From positions 43,814,735 to 43,878,734 of the forward strand of contig NC_079503.1 of NCBI RefSeq assembly GCF_030052815.1: 64,000 nucleotides of DNA. Direction: 5' to 3'. Shown here piece after piece: positions 1 through 11,643 of the stretch. Positions within the stretch are counted from its first letter, which is position 1; the number at the start of each line of letters is the position of its first letter. A model generated the notes under the pieces. The model saw only the letters and a program-made list of their open reading frames with translations, was not told where the DNA came from and did not search any database. This stretch comes from Hevea brasiliensis (lineage: Eukaryota > Streptophyta > Magnoliopsida > Malpighiales > Euphorbiaceae). Both the position numbers and the translations under genes were made by a program.

Positions 1-625
1 TTCCCTTAGTGGTCCACTCATTTAAATTATATCATAAAATAAGTTTAAATGTGTTATTTACACATTTTTCACCCCACTTTTGGCTATTTGTATTAGGTAA
101 CCCTCTTTTAATTTTTCATTTCATTTTCTAAGTGTAATATTATTTATTTTTAATGGACATTTATGTCAAAAGACAATTCGGGATGTCAAATGACCATAAT
201 GCCCCTGTTCGGGTGGCATTCCCGATTTTTCAGATACTGGTTTTGTCTGTTTTTCGATTTCTCACTTTTCTTTGTACTAATTATTTAATTTTTCTTTGAT
301 CTTTCTAATAATATTTATTCTTCAATAAGGTTCTATTTAAGTCCAAAAAATATTTTCCAGGGTTCCCCGCAGTCCAGGGCTAGTCAACGGTTCACGCCGT
401 GACTTCCCGGTGCGGTCACCCATCGCTAGGGTTTCCGGCTCGCTTAACTTGGTTACATTTCTTTGCTATTATTTTTCCTTTGTTTTTCTTGTATTTTCTT
501 TTCTTGTATTTCATTATTTTATGTCTCCTCACTCATATTGAAGTATAGTTCTAGGCATCCTAGCTGTCCGGACAACACTGGTCACCGGAACAGCAGAACG
601 CACTACCGAACTTAGGGGTGTTACA
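1..625 (-). repeat. 3' LTR of element A, partial
   Basis: On the minus strand it starts TGTAACACCCC at 625, right after the polypurine tract, and runs off the left edge. It matches the outer part of the A 5' LTR (10564-11190) almost base for base, which identifies it as the partner LTR. Only the first 625 bp of about 4.2 kb is present. Confidence 0.92.
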
Positions 626-640
626 ATTCTCCCCCCCTTA
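626..640 (-). other. Polypurine tract of element A
   Basis: On the minus strand this is a run of G and A (TAAGGGGGGGAGAAT) directly before the 3' LTR. That is the position and composition of the plus-strand priming site of LTR retrotransposons. Element C has the same tract at about 30969-30983. Confidence 0.75.
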
Positions 641-672
641 AATAAATTTCATCCACGAAATTTTACCTGGCA

Positions 673-1735
673 TTAGTCTCTGAACAGCTGTGGGTGCTGT
701 CTCCTCATATCCTCTTCACGTTCCCAAGTAGCTTCCTGGCCTGAATGATGGTTCCATAGTACTTTAACCAGGTGTATCTGTTTGTTCCTCAGCTGCTTCA
801 CCTCATAAGCCAGAATTTCTATGTGTTCTTCCTCGTATGAGAGGTCTGGATTTACTTCAATCTCTTCAACTGATAGTACATGAGATGGGTCTGATCTGTA
901 CCTCCTTAACATGGACACATGGAAGACATTGTGTATCCTTGCTAACTCTGGAGGTAATGCCAACCGATATGCCAAAGGACCCACTCCTTCCAAAACCTCA
1001 TATGATTTGATGAAACGAGGACTCAGTTTCCCCTTTTTGCCAAATCTCACATTCCTCTTCCAAGGAAAAACTTTGAGGAATACTTTATCACCCACTGCAT
1101 ATCCAATATCTCTTCTCTTCAGATCAACATAAGACTTCTGACGGTCTAACGCAGCCTTGAGTCTATCTCTGATCAATTTGATCTTTTCCTATGTCTGCTG
1201 AACAATCTCTGGCCCAATCATCTTCCTTTCACCAACTTCATCCCATCATAAGGGAGTTCTGCACTTTCTGCCATACAAAGCTTCATATGGAGGCATCCCA
1301 ATGCTTGATTGGTAGCCGTTGTTATAAGCAAACTCAATCAAAGGCAAGTGTGTATCCCAACTACCTTCAAATTCAATCACACAAGCCCTTAGCATATCCT
1401 CCAATATCTGAATAACTCTTTCAGGTTGGCCATCTGTCTGTGGGTGGAATGCTGTGCTGAAGTTCAATCTAGTTCCTAGGGCTCTCTAAAGACTACCCCA
1501 GAATCTAGAAGTGAACAAATGATCTCTATAAGATATAATCGATACTGGCATCCATGCAATTTTACAATTTCATATATGTACAATCTGGCCAATCCCTCCA
1601 ACTATAGTCCATTTAGAATGGCAAAAAGTGAGTAGACTTGGTTAGTCTATCAACTATAACCCATACTGCATCATGACTATTCTGTGTCCTCGGAAGTCTC
1701 ATCACAAAATCCATAGTTATCTATTCCATTATAAT
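673..1735 (-). pseudogene. Integrase core, C-terminal domain and chromodomain (A-type), broken
   Basis: Read on the minus strand from about 1735: an integrase core start (MDFV, then VIVDRLTK with the first catalytic Asp), a decayed stretch, the HPQTDG segment and catalytic Glu near 1420, then the conserved C-terminal half in an open frame at 673-1176. That frame holds the GPYEVLE/AYRLALP motifs and a chromodomain with LVKVLWNHHSGQEATWE. There is no intron after the catalytic Glu, unlike elements B and D. Stops and small indels between 1180 and 1700 break the frame. In the family this protein inserts the cDNA, and the chromodomain biases target choice toward marked chromatin. Confidence 0.88.
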
Positions 1736-2464
1736 GTTTTCATAGGGTGCCACTTGTATGCTAGCTTGACACTTATTAATGTATACAAATTCTGTTAGTG
1801 GGATGTATCTGTCCCATCTCCCCTTGGATCCAATGACAGAAGTTCTCAGTATATTTGTGACACCCCTTACCCGACTACAGTGTAGCCGAGCAAGTTATGC
1901 CACTCAGTGTGCCGAGCACTCTATTTTATCTTAATTCATTTTTATTCTTCCTTTTGAATATAACTTGTGAAATATAATTTATTTAAGCCATTTATCGAAA
2001 TTATAATTTATTTAAGGTTCCGAGAATTTTTTAAAGAATATCCGGCAGAGTACCGGCTAAAAATAGAGAAAACAGTTCTTCGGAACCTGTGAAAAACACT
2101 TCCTATATTCATTTTCCATCATCTCAACTCCATTTATCAAATTCTCAACAATGTTCAATCTCAGTTCTCATTCATCCATCTCATATGATACCATGCATAA
2201 ATCATAGATAAACATTCACTTTTCCATTTACAACCACACTTTTCATTATTTACATGAATATCAAAATACATTACATAAGTTTCAAATACATATGAGAAAA
2301 TAAAATCAATTACAAAATACCAAAATGACATCTAGCGTCCTACCAATGCATCACGACAGTGAGGTGACATGACACTATGCAGAATCGTGAACCGCCTTAC
2401 CGAACTGTGGTCTCACGGGCCCTCTGTCCAAATCTTTCGCACTACGCGTTGCAAAAGCGACGCG

Positions 2465-2481
2465 CTAAGCATAAAGCTTAG
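2465..2481 (-). promoter_or_regulatory. Conserved LTR hairpin (solo LTR)
   Basis: CTAAGC and GCTTAG form a perfect 6-bp stem with an ATAAA loop, followed by GTGGTGC. The same arrangement occurs in every LTR family in the window. Role unknown; it lies in the 3' half of the LTR. Confidence 0.6.
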
Positions 2482-2890
2482 TGGTGCAAATAATAAAATA
2501 GAAAGAAATAATATGCAATATAAAAATCATAATTTCTTAGCCATTGTGTTCATAGGAACTGAATAATTACCAACTTAATGTTTAGTCGAGGGCTAATTAC
2601 GTTTTATGATATTAACTTCTTCATGCATTTTGTTTATTTATTTTCTTCCTGATCTTGAGTTTCTTTGAATTCTATCGTAATCATTCCTGATATTTAATTT
2701 TCGTATTTTCTTTAACAATCGGTTCGATTCTGATTATACTTTTTCATGCCCAAGTAACCTATAATGAACGATCGATCGATAACGGGTCGTTGGCACCGAC
2801 ACCGCGCGTTTCGGGCCGTCATACCATGGGACGCAGAACGTCAACCACGTATGTAGTCAGTATGGCTACAAAGCCATGATATCACATAAT

Positions 2891-2965
2891 CGGCATAAAA
2901 GCCATGAATACGGGCATAAAAGCCATGGATACGGGCATAAAGCCATGAATACAGGCATAAAAGCC
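2891..2965. repeat. Four tandem 20-21 bp units, each a small hairpin
   Basis: Units of the form GGGCATAAAAGCCATGAATAC repeat about four times (counted by eye). Each holds the inverted pair GGC...GCC. Element F has the reverse-complement counterpart at 45326-45420 and 50190-50300. Confidence 0.75.
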
Positions 2966-4402
2966 TTTCCTTTCGCAGTACTGCTAAAACAATACCCTAT
3001 TGGCATGCCAAACTATCCAAACCAATCACATTAGGCCTACTAGGGCATTTTGCATTTTTAAGTTTCACAATTTTTGAATTTCAAGTTTTCATGTCACTAT
3101 TCATTTCATTAGTCAACTAAAATGTTGACTTTTGCATAAACAATAGGTACATTGGTTTTAATACTCCCAACATACCACATTTTGTATTCAAAACTTGTTA
3201 GTTTTGGTCACTTTCTCAAAGCTTAGGTCATTTTGGCAAAATTGCCAATTTTGGTTTTGGTGTCACTATTCACCTCATTGGTCAACAAAAATGTTGACTT
3301 TTGGATAAAAATGTATACATTGACTTTGGCACTCCCAACATACCACATTTGGTGTTTAAAACTTGTTGGTATTAAGTGTTAATACCATTTCCAAGCATTA
3401 AACCAAAGGAGCAGATTTTTTAGTTTTGGTGAGTCAACTTCACTGTTCCATTGGACACTGTTACTGTTGGAATTTGAAGAAATGTAAAACATGAAAGTTG
3501 TTCCTTATTTTGTCTAGTTGAATTTCCTTTTTTGAATCACTCCATTTGGAGTTTTGTAGCTCCAGATATGGCTCAAAAACCCAAGCTGTCCGGATATGCA
3601 TTCTGCAGAAATTTACCATATCTACAGTGCATGAACAGTAACTTGAGTCACTTGGTTGAATGGGTTCTGGCCATAATTTGGGGTAAGTTCCTTCATGAAA
3701 GTTATTTGTCTATGTCTTAACTTGTTGCTGTAAATATTTCAGGCCAATTGACCAAATCTACAGTGAGTTATGGCAAAATAAACAGTTACTGTTCATTTGG
3801 TCAATTCTGCAGAGGCAGTTTCAGGGTATCCTGATTGGGGCCAAGTTTTGGTCCTCTTGCTTTGGTCTTTTGGGCATGGTTTCTTCAGCAAAAATGTGCC
3901 ATTATAAGCCTAGTTTCATGTCCAATTGGCCAAACATCAATTGGACTAACACAGCCCAAGTTATAGCAGTGCAAAGGGACTGAATTTTCAGTCCCTATGC
4001 TGCTGTCCTAGGGCCGTTTGCAACCTCACTTTGCAATCTCATTTTTCAGTCCATTTGTTGGTCAATCTACCTAAAATGGTCACTAATTGACCATTAAAAT
4101 GTTCTCTAATCAATTCATAATCCAATTCCACACTTTACTCCCAAAACCCTAGCTCAAATTCAAGATTTTGTACAAGTTACCCTAGTTGACTAACTAACTC
4201 ATTTCCTTATGTTTATATACTTTATTCATGATTTCTAATTCATTCCAAGTCCATTCAAAAACACTGAATCCTATTTCTCCCTAGGGCAGCCGAAATTTAT
4301 GGATTACATATACATAAATTTCATCCACTTAATTTACAAATTCTTGCTAAATTCAAGTTCCTATGCATGAAATTAAAGAGTTTTTGATATATAGTGCACT
4401 AA

Positions 4403-4660
4403 CCTCTTGTAGCTTAAATCCAAGCCAACCCAAAACTTCAATTTCTTCTCCTCTTTTAGCTCCCAAAATATTAAGCAAGGTTCTAGGGTAAAATTTAGTG
4501 TTGGGAACTCAAGGAAATATGGTGGGAGTTTAGGGTTTCATGAGCTTGCCAAGCTCATCAATGGAGGGAAATGGGAAGAGTCACGTTTTGGGGAAGAAGA
4601 AGAAGAAGAATGGCTGCTGTAATTTGTGTTATTTTGGTCTTCATTTATGTCTTTTAATAG
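4403..4660 (-). promoter_or_regulatory. Putative promoter and leader 5' splice site (solo LTR)
   Basis: On the minus strand a TATA-like CTATTAAAAG lies at 4660-4651, and AGAG|GTTAGTG, a good plant 5' splice site, has its GT at 4403. The spacing, about 255 bp, matches the other LTRs. Inferred from motif and conserved position only. Confidence 0.5.
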
Positions 4661-5400
4661 TTTAGTCAAATGGTAGCTTATTTGTGATTGGTCACAATTT
4701 GTAAATGACATCATCAAGATGTCATAATTGAGCTTTTTCTTCATTTTCTTTCCTTTCCTCCACTAATCATTTTCAATTTGATTTCTAGTAATGTTTATTC
4801 ATATTTTATGTTATATTAATTATTTACTCAACTGGAAAAGTCGGCCAAAAATCACCTCGGAAAGCGAAATGACCAAAATGCCCTCCGTTTGGCTTAACGG
4901 GTCAAAATTGGCAGTACCTATTGAAAAATTTTTCTAAATATTTTCTTGGCATTCTAATGCCATATGAACATCAATAACCCATATCTGGAGTCCCACAAAT
5001 TATTTTATGATTTTTCCCTGTCTAGGGCTCCTCGTTGCAGAACGCAACTTACCTCTGTTACCCATCGCTTGGGCATGGCTATTGTAACTTAACTGTATTT
5101 TATTTCTAAAATTTTTACTAAATTTTTCTCATTAATATTTGAGTTAATTATGGTCCCTCACTTAAATTTAATTATTTTTTCGGACGTTCTAGCTGTCCGG
5201 ACCGACACCGATCACTGGAACAGTAGGATGTACGGAATTGCTACCGGGAGGATGTTACAATATTCTCGAGGGTTTATTACATTTTACAGGTTATTATTAT
5301 CATTTCATTTCATTATTCATAGAAACTCAATGAGTTTCAAAATTTACCTTAATCACTTGTTTCGACTGTCCATCCGTCTGAGGATGATAAGTCGTACTGA

Positions 5401-6101
5401 TATCTCTAAGCTTATAGCAATTACTGTAGTACAGGTAGTTCACATTAATGTAACTGAGTCACTAACTCTAGTTACCTTACAAGTGTAGTCGTTTGATAGG
5501 TTAGTTCTGAAGTCTTAAATTTCTGACTAAAATTTTCACATTTATTTCCAGTAATAGTACTCTATTCGGGTGCAACTGTATCAATTTATAGATTACTTAC
5601 AAATATTCTTAATTTATTATACCACAAGGAAGTACGTAGCTCTACACAATAATCCCGTATCGGTACTGTAATCTGTAGCTTACAATACAAACATCGAGAA
5701 CATTATATAGTCACTACGTTATAACCTCATGGACTAGGTTTTCTAACATCTTATCTTTCTCGAATCCACTAATATCCTAAATCGATTCTGATTACAATTT
5801 CCTTTGACAATTACTAACAGTAACATCTTTTCCCTCATCTATAGCAATTTTATTACTGTAACTCACTTTTACGTCCTCTTGCCTTACATTAAGTAGGTTC
5901 GCCATTTAGCTTTATAATTTATGGTATGTTAGAAAATACTTTTAGCTAACAATTCTTCCAAAAGTAATGTCAATCATACTTGTTATTATAGTTATTATCC
6001 TAAAGGACTAGTCACTAATACATCAAAATTCGTTCCCATGTAAAGGAATGATAACAGAACATATAGTTCTGACACTAACACACAACTAAGTAGTGCTGGG
6101 A
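5401..6101 (-). other. Decayed protease remnant and unrecognised internal DNA of element A
   Basis: Just downstream of gag on the minus strand, traces of the retropepsin region survive: LFDP at the position of the E2 active-site motif, then FDVLVTSPLG, matching the E2 protease sequence. The frame is full of stops. The rest, about 500 bp, is AT-rich and matches element C but no domain I recognise. RT and RNase H would be expected here and are absent. Confidence 0.55.
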
Positions 6102-6794
6102 TCAAATAATAACTAAAATTAAGAACTTACCAGTAGCTACATCTGAAGTTTCTGCTCCTTTTACTTGGCGCATAGTGGACACTACGACTGGTGCGCTACT
6201 ATATTTGGGTTGATTCACTGTGTTATAGTGGTGAGGAGTACCAACTCTATTTCTATCTTGACTCTGACTGACGGTCTGTGAACTCCGGAGAGCAGATCGA
6301 GGTGGTTTAGCACAATCTTTAGCAAAGTGTCCAAGTTTTCCACAATTGTAACAGGCTCCAGAGGCCTTACGACAAATACCTCCATGATATCTTCTACAAG
6401 TTTCACATTGGCGGGAAGGGTAGGAACTTCTAGTTGTTCGACGACTAGATCTTAGCGGTCTCTGCCCTGATGATCCGCCTCTATCATATTTCTGAGTTCG
6501 GGGTTCCTCAAATTCTTTTCTCTTCCCCAAATTACTGTTCGAACTCTGACCCATAGGTTTCTCCCTCTTTTCCATTTCACATTGCCCTTGTGGGGGTTGG
6601 GTCTGTACTTGGGCTTGGGCTGACAGATTATCAGCCATTTGTTAAAAGAAAGTGGCCATTTGCTAGGCCATTTGTGCAGTAATTTGTACCGGTAAAACTG
6701 GTACAGTCAGGCCTTCGACATTTTGTGGAGCTGGGGCCTCAACTTGTTCTTCTGCCATCACAGACTGTTCTATTGTCTCATTCTTCTCTTCCAT
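6102..6794 (-). pseudogene. Gag remnant with CCHC zinc knuckle, capsid core deleted
   Basis: The frame starts at an ATG at 6794 (MEEKNET...), meets a stop after about 43 codons, and resumes in the open stretch 6638-6102. That stretch has the linker GQSSNSNLGKRKEFEEP, a CETCRRYHGGIC segment and the zinc knuckle CYNCGKLGHFAKDC that binds genomic RNA. It then runs into AETSDVATGKF, the start of protease in E2. The roughly 200-residue capsid core of Ty3/gypsy Gag is missing: the N-terminus joins almost directly to the linker. Element C has the same layout (33070-33741). Confidence 0.85.
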
Positions 6795-6960
6795 ATCTTT
6801 TCACAAGATTTTCTATTCCTGTACAACCAACATAAGGAGATTCCTCTCCATTAGTTCATATTTATGATGTAAATGTACTATATGTATCAAACATTTGAGC
6901 AGTTATAGTTCTGACAAAAAGATTTCAAATTCACAGTTCAAAATTTACTTTAAAACCATT

Positions 6961-6972
6961 GCTCTGATACCA
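6961..6972 (-). other. Primer-binding site of element A (initiator Met tRNA)
   Basis: On the minus strand it reads TGGTATCAGAGC, complementary to the 3' end of plant initiator Met tRNA. It lies 8 bp inside the 5' LTR boundary at 6981. Confidence 0.9.
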
Positions 6973-7628
6973 CTAAAACATGTCACACCCTACCCCTCTG
7001 TAAGGCATAACATGATCCCGTAGTATACCTAATGAATTACCAACTCCGTCTACTGATAACCCATTAAATACACTACAAGGGATTTTCAAAACTTTTCTTA
7101 CTTCTTTTACAGTGGTGAGCACTATTTACAGGTGTTAAAACCTTTTTGAACTGAAGTGATAGAATTGACACATTTGAATTATTTGGAATTTCTGTAAAAA
7201 TTTTGGCAGAGTGCCCTCTGTATTTTGGATAAAACAGTTCTTCAGAAAACCTGTAAAAAAAACACTTCAATATGTATTTGCAAATCTCAACTCCAACATA
7301 TTTCTCAACACAACATTTTTCTCAACTCAAATTCGCAGTGATTTTTCAAAGACTGAGATACAAGAAATATAATACAAAACTATTCAAGTAAATGAAATCT
7401 CAAATTTACATTTACAATAATTTACATTTAATTACATACCAAAATATTTTACAAGAGTTTCTATACAACTGCTCAAATAATTTACATACATATTATTACA
7501 TGCATACATCAAAACCTATGTACATGGGTATACCTATGATATACCTGGAGCTTATCTGAATATATCTTCAAGGAAATTTACTTACTGCTCTATGCTTTTC
7601 TTACCTGCAACAGCATACAAAGCTATCG

Positions 7629-7645
7629 CTGAGTGGTGAACTCAG
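7629..7645 (-). promoter_or_regulatory. Conserved LTR hairpin (element A)
   Basis: CTGAG, a TGGTGAA loop, then CTCAG, followed by TGGTGCAC. Same position class as the hairpins in the B, D, E and F LTRs, with a different stem sequence. Confidence 0.6.
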
Positions 7646-7898
7646 TGGTGCACAACTATAATTTAAAACATAGTACAATATACATTGACAAAATTTACAG
7701 TAAATAATTTGGAAATCTGAATACTCATCAAATTTCAAAACTCAAAATATTCATTGCCAATAATGTAAATCATTTGTATAATTGACTTTGATCACAAAAT
7801 TCAATTTATCAAATCATGACTAACCATTTAAATAATTCTAACGAAAACAATTATACATAAACCATAATGGAAATCAAAATTCCTTACCATTCAAAAGC

Positions 7899-8046
7899 CA
7901 TTCTGTATCTCAAAAATCATTATGTATTTCAAAAATCATATTGTATCTCAAAAATCATACTGTATCTCAAAACTCATTCTTTATCTCAAAAATCATTCTT
8001 TATCTCAAAAATCATTCTTTATCTCAAAAATCATTCTTTATCTCAC
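7899..8046. repeat. 19-bp minisatellite
   Basis: About eight copies of a unit like ATCATTCTTTATCTCAAAA, the right-hand copies nearly identical. Element C carries the same array with AGCC or AACC variants and fewer copies (16870-16970 and 34810-34930), so the array expands or shrinks between LTR copies. The open frames across it are repeat artefacts. Confidence 0.85.
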
Positions 8047-8086
8047 TAACCATGCAAGACTAATCCGAAAGGGCCATATTCGATGT

Positions 8087-8155
8087 GATTCTAACTCCCT
8101 ATGGTCGGGGAGGTCGAATCAGATTCTAACTCCCTATGGTCGGGGAGGTCGAATC
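8087..8155. repeat. 35-bp tandem duplication
   Basis: Two near-perfect copies of a unit starting GATTCTAACTCCCTATGG and ending GGTCGAATC. Also present in the C 5' LTR (about 34973-35040) but missing from the C 3' LTR near 16970. Confidence 0.85.
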
Positions 8156-10305
8156 ATCGTCTTGTGATACCATCACAATAATGAATCTTCCGCAAGGGCC
8201 ATAACGATAAAATAAACTTAGATCTAACCTCAAATCAGAGGAAAATCTAAGCCTGTGCACGTACCATGGTAATCAAAACACAACTAACTCCATTGTCTTC
8301 TCAACAAATGAGAGAGACGGGTAATAACCTAGTCAAGGATCTATAGTGAGATATAAAACAATATTACAATCCATTTAGTGAGCATAAATCACAATATAAT
8401 TCGATTCAAATTCAATTCCAATATCCAATAATTTTTATGCTCATCACAATTCAAATTATAAATTTGCATTTTTCCATGAAAATTACCATCACAATTCAAA
8501 ACATGTTCTATCACAATTTTCCAAAACATAATTTGTTCAATCCATAACAATGCTTAATACTTGTGGAAATACCATTTCACAAAGCTGAATTCATACATAC
8601 TATAACAATTTTCAATAATCATTGAATTAAATCCAATGATTGTTAAACATAATACATAAGAAAAATATGTCATTTAATCATATGAAATATTCAAAGTAAA
8701 ATCAATTAAAAACTAGTTGTGCACAAACACAATTTAAAACAATAACATACAATTAATCATATGAAATCTTATTCAGAGTAAAATTAGTTGAAAACTAGTT
8801 GTGCACAAACCTCTGATGACTGTCTCTCGGTCTGGACTCAGTGTTTCCTTCCCTTTTCCTGAGTCTTTGGTAACTGAGAAACACAATTTGAAGTGTTCCA
8901 GTACTAAATTAAACTGTCTCTAATGATAATGTTCGATAAGTAATTCACTGAAGGCTATTATTTGCTCAATCACCTAATATACCGACCCTCGATGCGTTTT
9001 AGGTAAATTAGGTTTTAGTGTCATTAATATGTCACATTCGATAGGGTTTTAGGGTTGGTACGTGTTACCAAACTCAATTCTATGTATATTGCGTTTTCTT
9101 GCAATTTGCTGGATTCCGGGATACTAGTTTGACCTAACCGGACGGCCTAGTTCCCTCGGTTTTCGGGTTTCAGTCAAAACTACAAACTTGTAGATCTATG
9201 TCTTATTGCATGCGGGGCAAAATTTTAGGTCAATTCGAGTTAAGTAGACCAAGTTATGGTCATTACACTATTGCTGGTCAAATGGCATCAAATTAGGTCA
9301 ATTTTAGGTCAATTTGGTCAACTTTGGTTCGGCCAGTTTTTTGACTCGAACTTGTGCAAGTTGTTTGACTTGCTTATGGTCATTTCTGGGCTTTGGTGTC
9401 TTCATAAGACTTGTAGGTATGGGTCTTAACTATTCATGGTTAAAATTTCAGGTCAATTGGACCTGTTTTGAGTGAGTTATGGCCTAAACACTCACTGCTG
9501 CCCAATTGGTCATTTTTCAGGTCCTAATTGCACCTAATCCGAATTGGTCATTTTCTTAGGTCACCTTGCAAGCAGAATTTTGGTATGTTTTCTCAATGAA
9601 AGTTGGCACATTTTGTGCCTAGTTTCACCTCCAATTGGTCTCATACCAATTGAGGTTACACATTTAAAGTTATAGGTCTATTTGCACACTGCCCTCTATA
9701 TGTCTTTCAAACCCCAATTCAAACACACATTTAACTTGCTCTACTTTAAATCCCCATACCTAATTCTGATTTTATACCATTCCATATTCATTTATCACTT
9801 CTTACTATGGTCAATTTGGACAGAATATAAACATTCTCAATACATCAAATACAACTCTAAACCACAAAGTCCAAATTTAGCAATATATGTACATAAATAC
9901 ACCTAATCATTACATATAATCTCCACTACTAATTTACATATACATTCATCAATTCTTCTATGTCAACATTCTGCCAACACTTCCATCAATACATATAATT
10001 ATTCAAGGGTTCCCAAGCTGCCGAAAACCTCCTTCAACACCACATTGCCCTACAATTCATCAATTCTCATCCAAGTGCCAAAATCACCATATAAACATGA
10101 AGTAATTCACTAGGTTATTAAATCATCATGATCAACACCATTTCTCATCAATTATATGCACAAATATCTCATCAAAAACGTGACTCCATGGCTGTCCAAA
10201 ATGAAAACAACAATAACTCTTCAAACTCAAAATTTTCCTTCACAAAACCAACACCCATAACATGCACACAAAACTTAACAAAGCTATCTTCAAAATTATG
10301 AACTT

Positions 10306-10566
10306 ACCTTATGCTTGGAGCTTGTTAAACCTTGCTTAAACTTCTCAAATTTAGTATCAAACTCTTCCTTGTGATGAGTAGACAAAGTTTCATGAAGGAA
10401 CCTAAGAGATTGGAGTTGAAAATGGAGAGTTAAGAGAGCTTGCATGAAAAATGGCCATGGTGGTTTCCATTTTCTTCAATTCGGCAACTTTGAATCCAAA
10501 TGAGGAAGATGAAGTTTCTGTTGGTTTAGTGGAAGTACAGCTGCTCCTCTTTGTTTTATTTTATTC
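10306..10566 (-). promoter_or_regulatory. Putative promoter and leader 5' splice site (element A)
   Basis: On the minus strand a TATA-like AATAAAATAAAAC lies near 10566-10553. About 250 bp downstream is CATAAG|GTAAGTTC, a consensus 5' splice site with its GT at 10307-10306. Two candidate 3' splice sites precede gag: TTGTACAG near 6817 and AAAG just before the ATG. Inferred from sequence. Confidence 0.55.
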
Positions 10567-11265
10567 CCTTAGTGGTCCACTCATTTAAATTATATCATAA
10601 AATAAGTTTAAATGTGTTATTTACACATTTTCACCCCATTTTAGGCTATTTGTATTAGGTACCCCTCTTTTAATTTTTCATTTCATTTTCTAAGTGTAAT
10701 ATTATTTATTTTTAATGGACATTTATGTTAAAAGAAAATTCGGGATGTCAAATGACCATAATGCCCCTGTTCGGGTGGCATTCCCGATTTTTCGGTATTA
10801 CCGGGTTTTGTCTGTTTTTCGATTTCTCACTTTTCTTTGTACTAATTATTTAATTTTTCTTTGATCTTTCTAATGATATTTATTCTTCAATAAGGTTCTA
10901 TTTAAGTCCAAAAAATGTTTTCCAGGGTTCCCCGCAGTCCAGGGCTAGTCAACGGTTCACGCCGTGACTTCCCGGTGCGGTCACCCATCGCTAGGGTTTC
11001 CGGCTCGCTTAACTTGGTTACATTTCTTTGCTATTATTTTTTCTTTGTTTTTCTTGTATTTTCTTTTCTTGTATTTCATTATTTTATGTCTCCTCACTCA
11101 TATTGAAGTGTAGTTCTAGGCATCCTAGCTGTCCGGACAACACTGGTCACCGGAACAGCAGAACGCACTACCGAACTTAGGGGTGTTACAGATAAATTGG
11201 TAATTTTCATAGAAACAGATCACAAGTTTATTATTATATCACAATTTAAACTTAGTTGAAAAAAA

Positions 11266-11290
11266 ATATATATATATACACACACACACA
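11266..11290. repeat. (TA)n(CA)n microsatellite
   Basis: A short TA run followed by a CA run. A second TA run lies at about 11584-11601. Confidence 0.8.
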
Positions 11291-11369
11291 TTAATTATGA
11301 GGACATAGGCATATATGATTGTTGATAGAAATATGATGAAATTGTCATGAAAAATTTTGTGGGTTATTG

Positions 11370-11575
11370 TGTGATTGAATTATGAGATTTTTGTTTATTT
11401 TTGACAGGGTAAGATGTCAAAATATAGGGGAAACTCTGTCCGTTTTTATTTTAATTCATAATAATTATTGTGTGATTGAATTATGATAATTTTATTAAGT
11501 TATATCAAGGTAAAATGTCAAAATATAGAGAAAATTCTATCCGTTTTTATTTTAATTTCATAATAAATTTCAATA
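11370..11575 (+). repeat. Tandem duplication of about 100 bp
   Basis: Two diverged copies begin TGTGTGATTGAATTATGA (11370 and 11470), and each contains GTCAAAATATAG and CCGTTTTTATTTTAATT. Located upstream of the transposase exon, probably in an intron. Confidence 0.7.
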
Positions 11576-11643
11576 ATTTATTATATATATATATATATAT
11601 ACATACAATAATAGTTTATGAAAACTATTTATCTGTTGTTTAG

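Larger units (their letters stand above)
1856..5259 (-). mobile_element. Solo LTR of the B/D family
   Basis: The 3404-bp LTR runs on the minus strand from TGTAACATCC at 5259 to GGGGTGTCACA at 1856 and has no internal region. It is flanked by a perfect 5-bp target duplication, ATATT (1851-1855 and 5260-5264). Element C has the empty site at about 32195 (CTCAGTATATTCTCGAGG). Both the boundaries and the absence of a partner LTR point to LTR-LTR recombination after insertion. It resembles the B LTR (about 3.13 kb) in sequence and length. Confidence 0.93.
1736..5400 (-). pseudogene. Foreign (B/D-type) integrase fragment, split by a solo LTR
   Basis: Two pieces, 5400-5265 and 1850-1736 on the minus strand, become contiguous when the solo LTR at 1856-5259 is ignored. 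They resemble the end of the B/D integrase core (YHPQTDGQ), then a decayed copy of the B/D intron starting GTAAATTTTG, then the start of the C-terminal domain (QASIQVAPYE). At about 1735 they join the A-type integrase start, so a C-terminal part precedes a core. Element C has the same join near 32085. The intron acceptor AG is AA here. Confidence 0.75.
1..11190 (-). mobile_element. Element A: mosaic non-autonomous Ty3/gypsy chromovirus
   Basis: Read on the minus strand, the order is 5' LTR (6981-11190), primer site (6961-6972), gag remnant, protease remnant, two integrase pieces of different subfamily origin with chromodomain, polypurine tract, and 3' LTR (625 down to the window edge). I find no recognisable reverse transcriptase or RNase H. 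Without the solo LTR inserted in it, the internal region is about 2.95 kb, the same as element C, and the two share the same internal joins. A sits inside a CACTA transposon. The right flank begins GATAA; the matching left target duplication lies outside the window. It probably depended on proteins from a relative such as E2. Confidence 0.85.
6981..11190 (-). repeat. 5' LTR of element A (4.2 kb)
   Basis: On the minus strand it starts TGTAACACCCC at 11190 and ends GGGGTAGGGTGTGACA at 6981, next to the primer site. It holds a 19-bp minisatellite, a 35-bp tandem duplication, the conserved hairpin, and a putative promoter and 5' splice site. It resembles the C LTRs closely and shares shorter modules with the other families. 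Many short open frames inside it are not conserved coding regions. Confidence 0.93.

Noticed and set aside
5150..5488. 112-residue plus-strand frame as a gene
   Set aside because: It crosses the solo LTR end into the antisense of a decayed integrase piece, so it cannot be a real coding unit.
7867..8167. Open frames of 60-81 residues across the 19-bp array, or a CRISPR-like array
   Set aside because: They are translations of a tandem repeat. The units are contiguous without unique spacers, and the context is an LTR of a plant retroelement.
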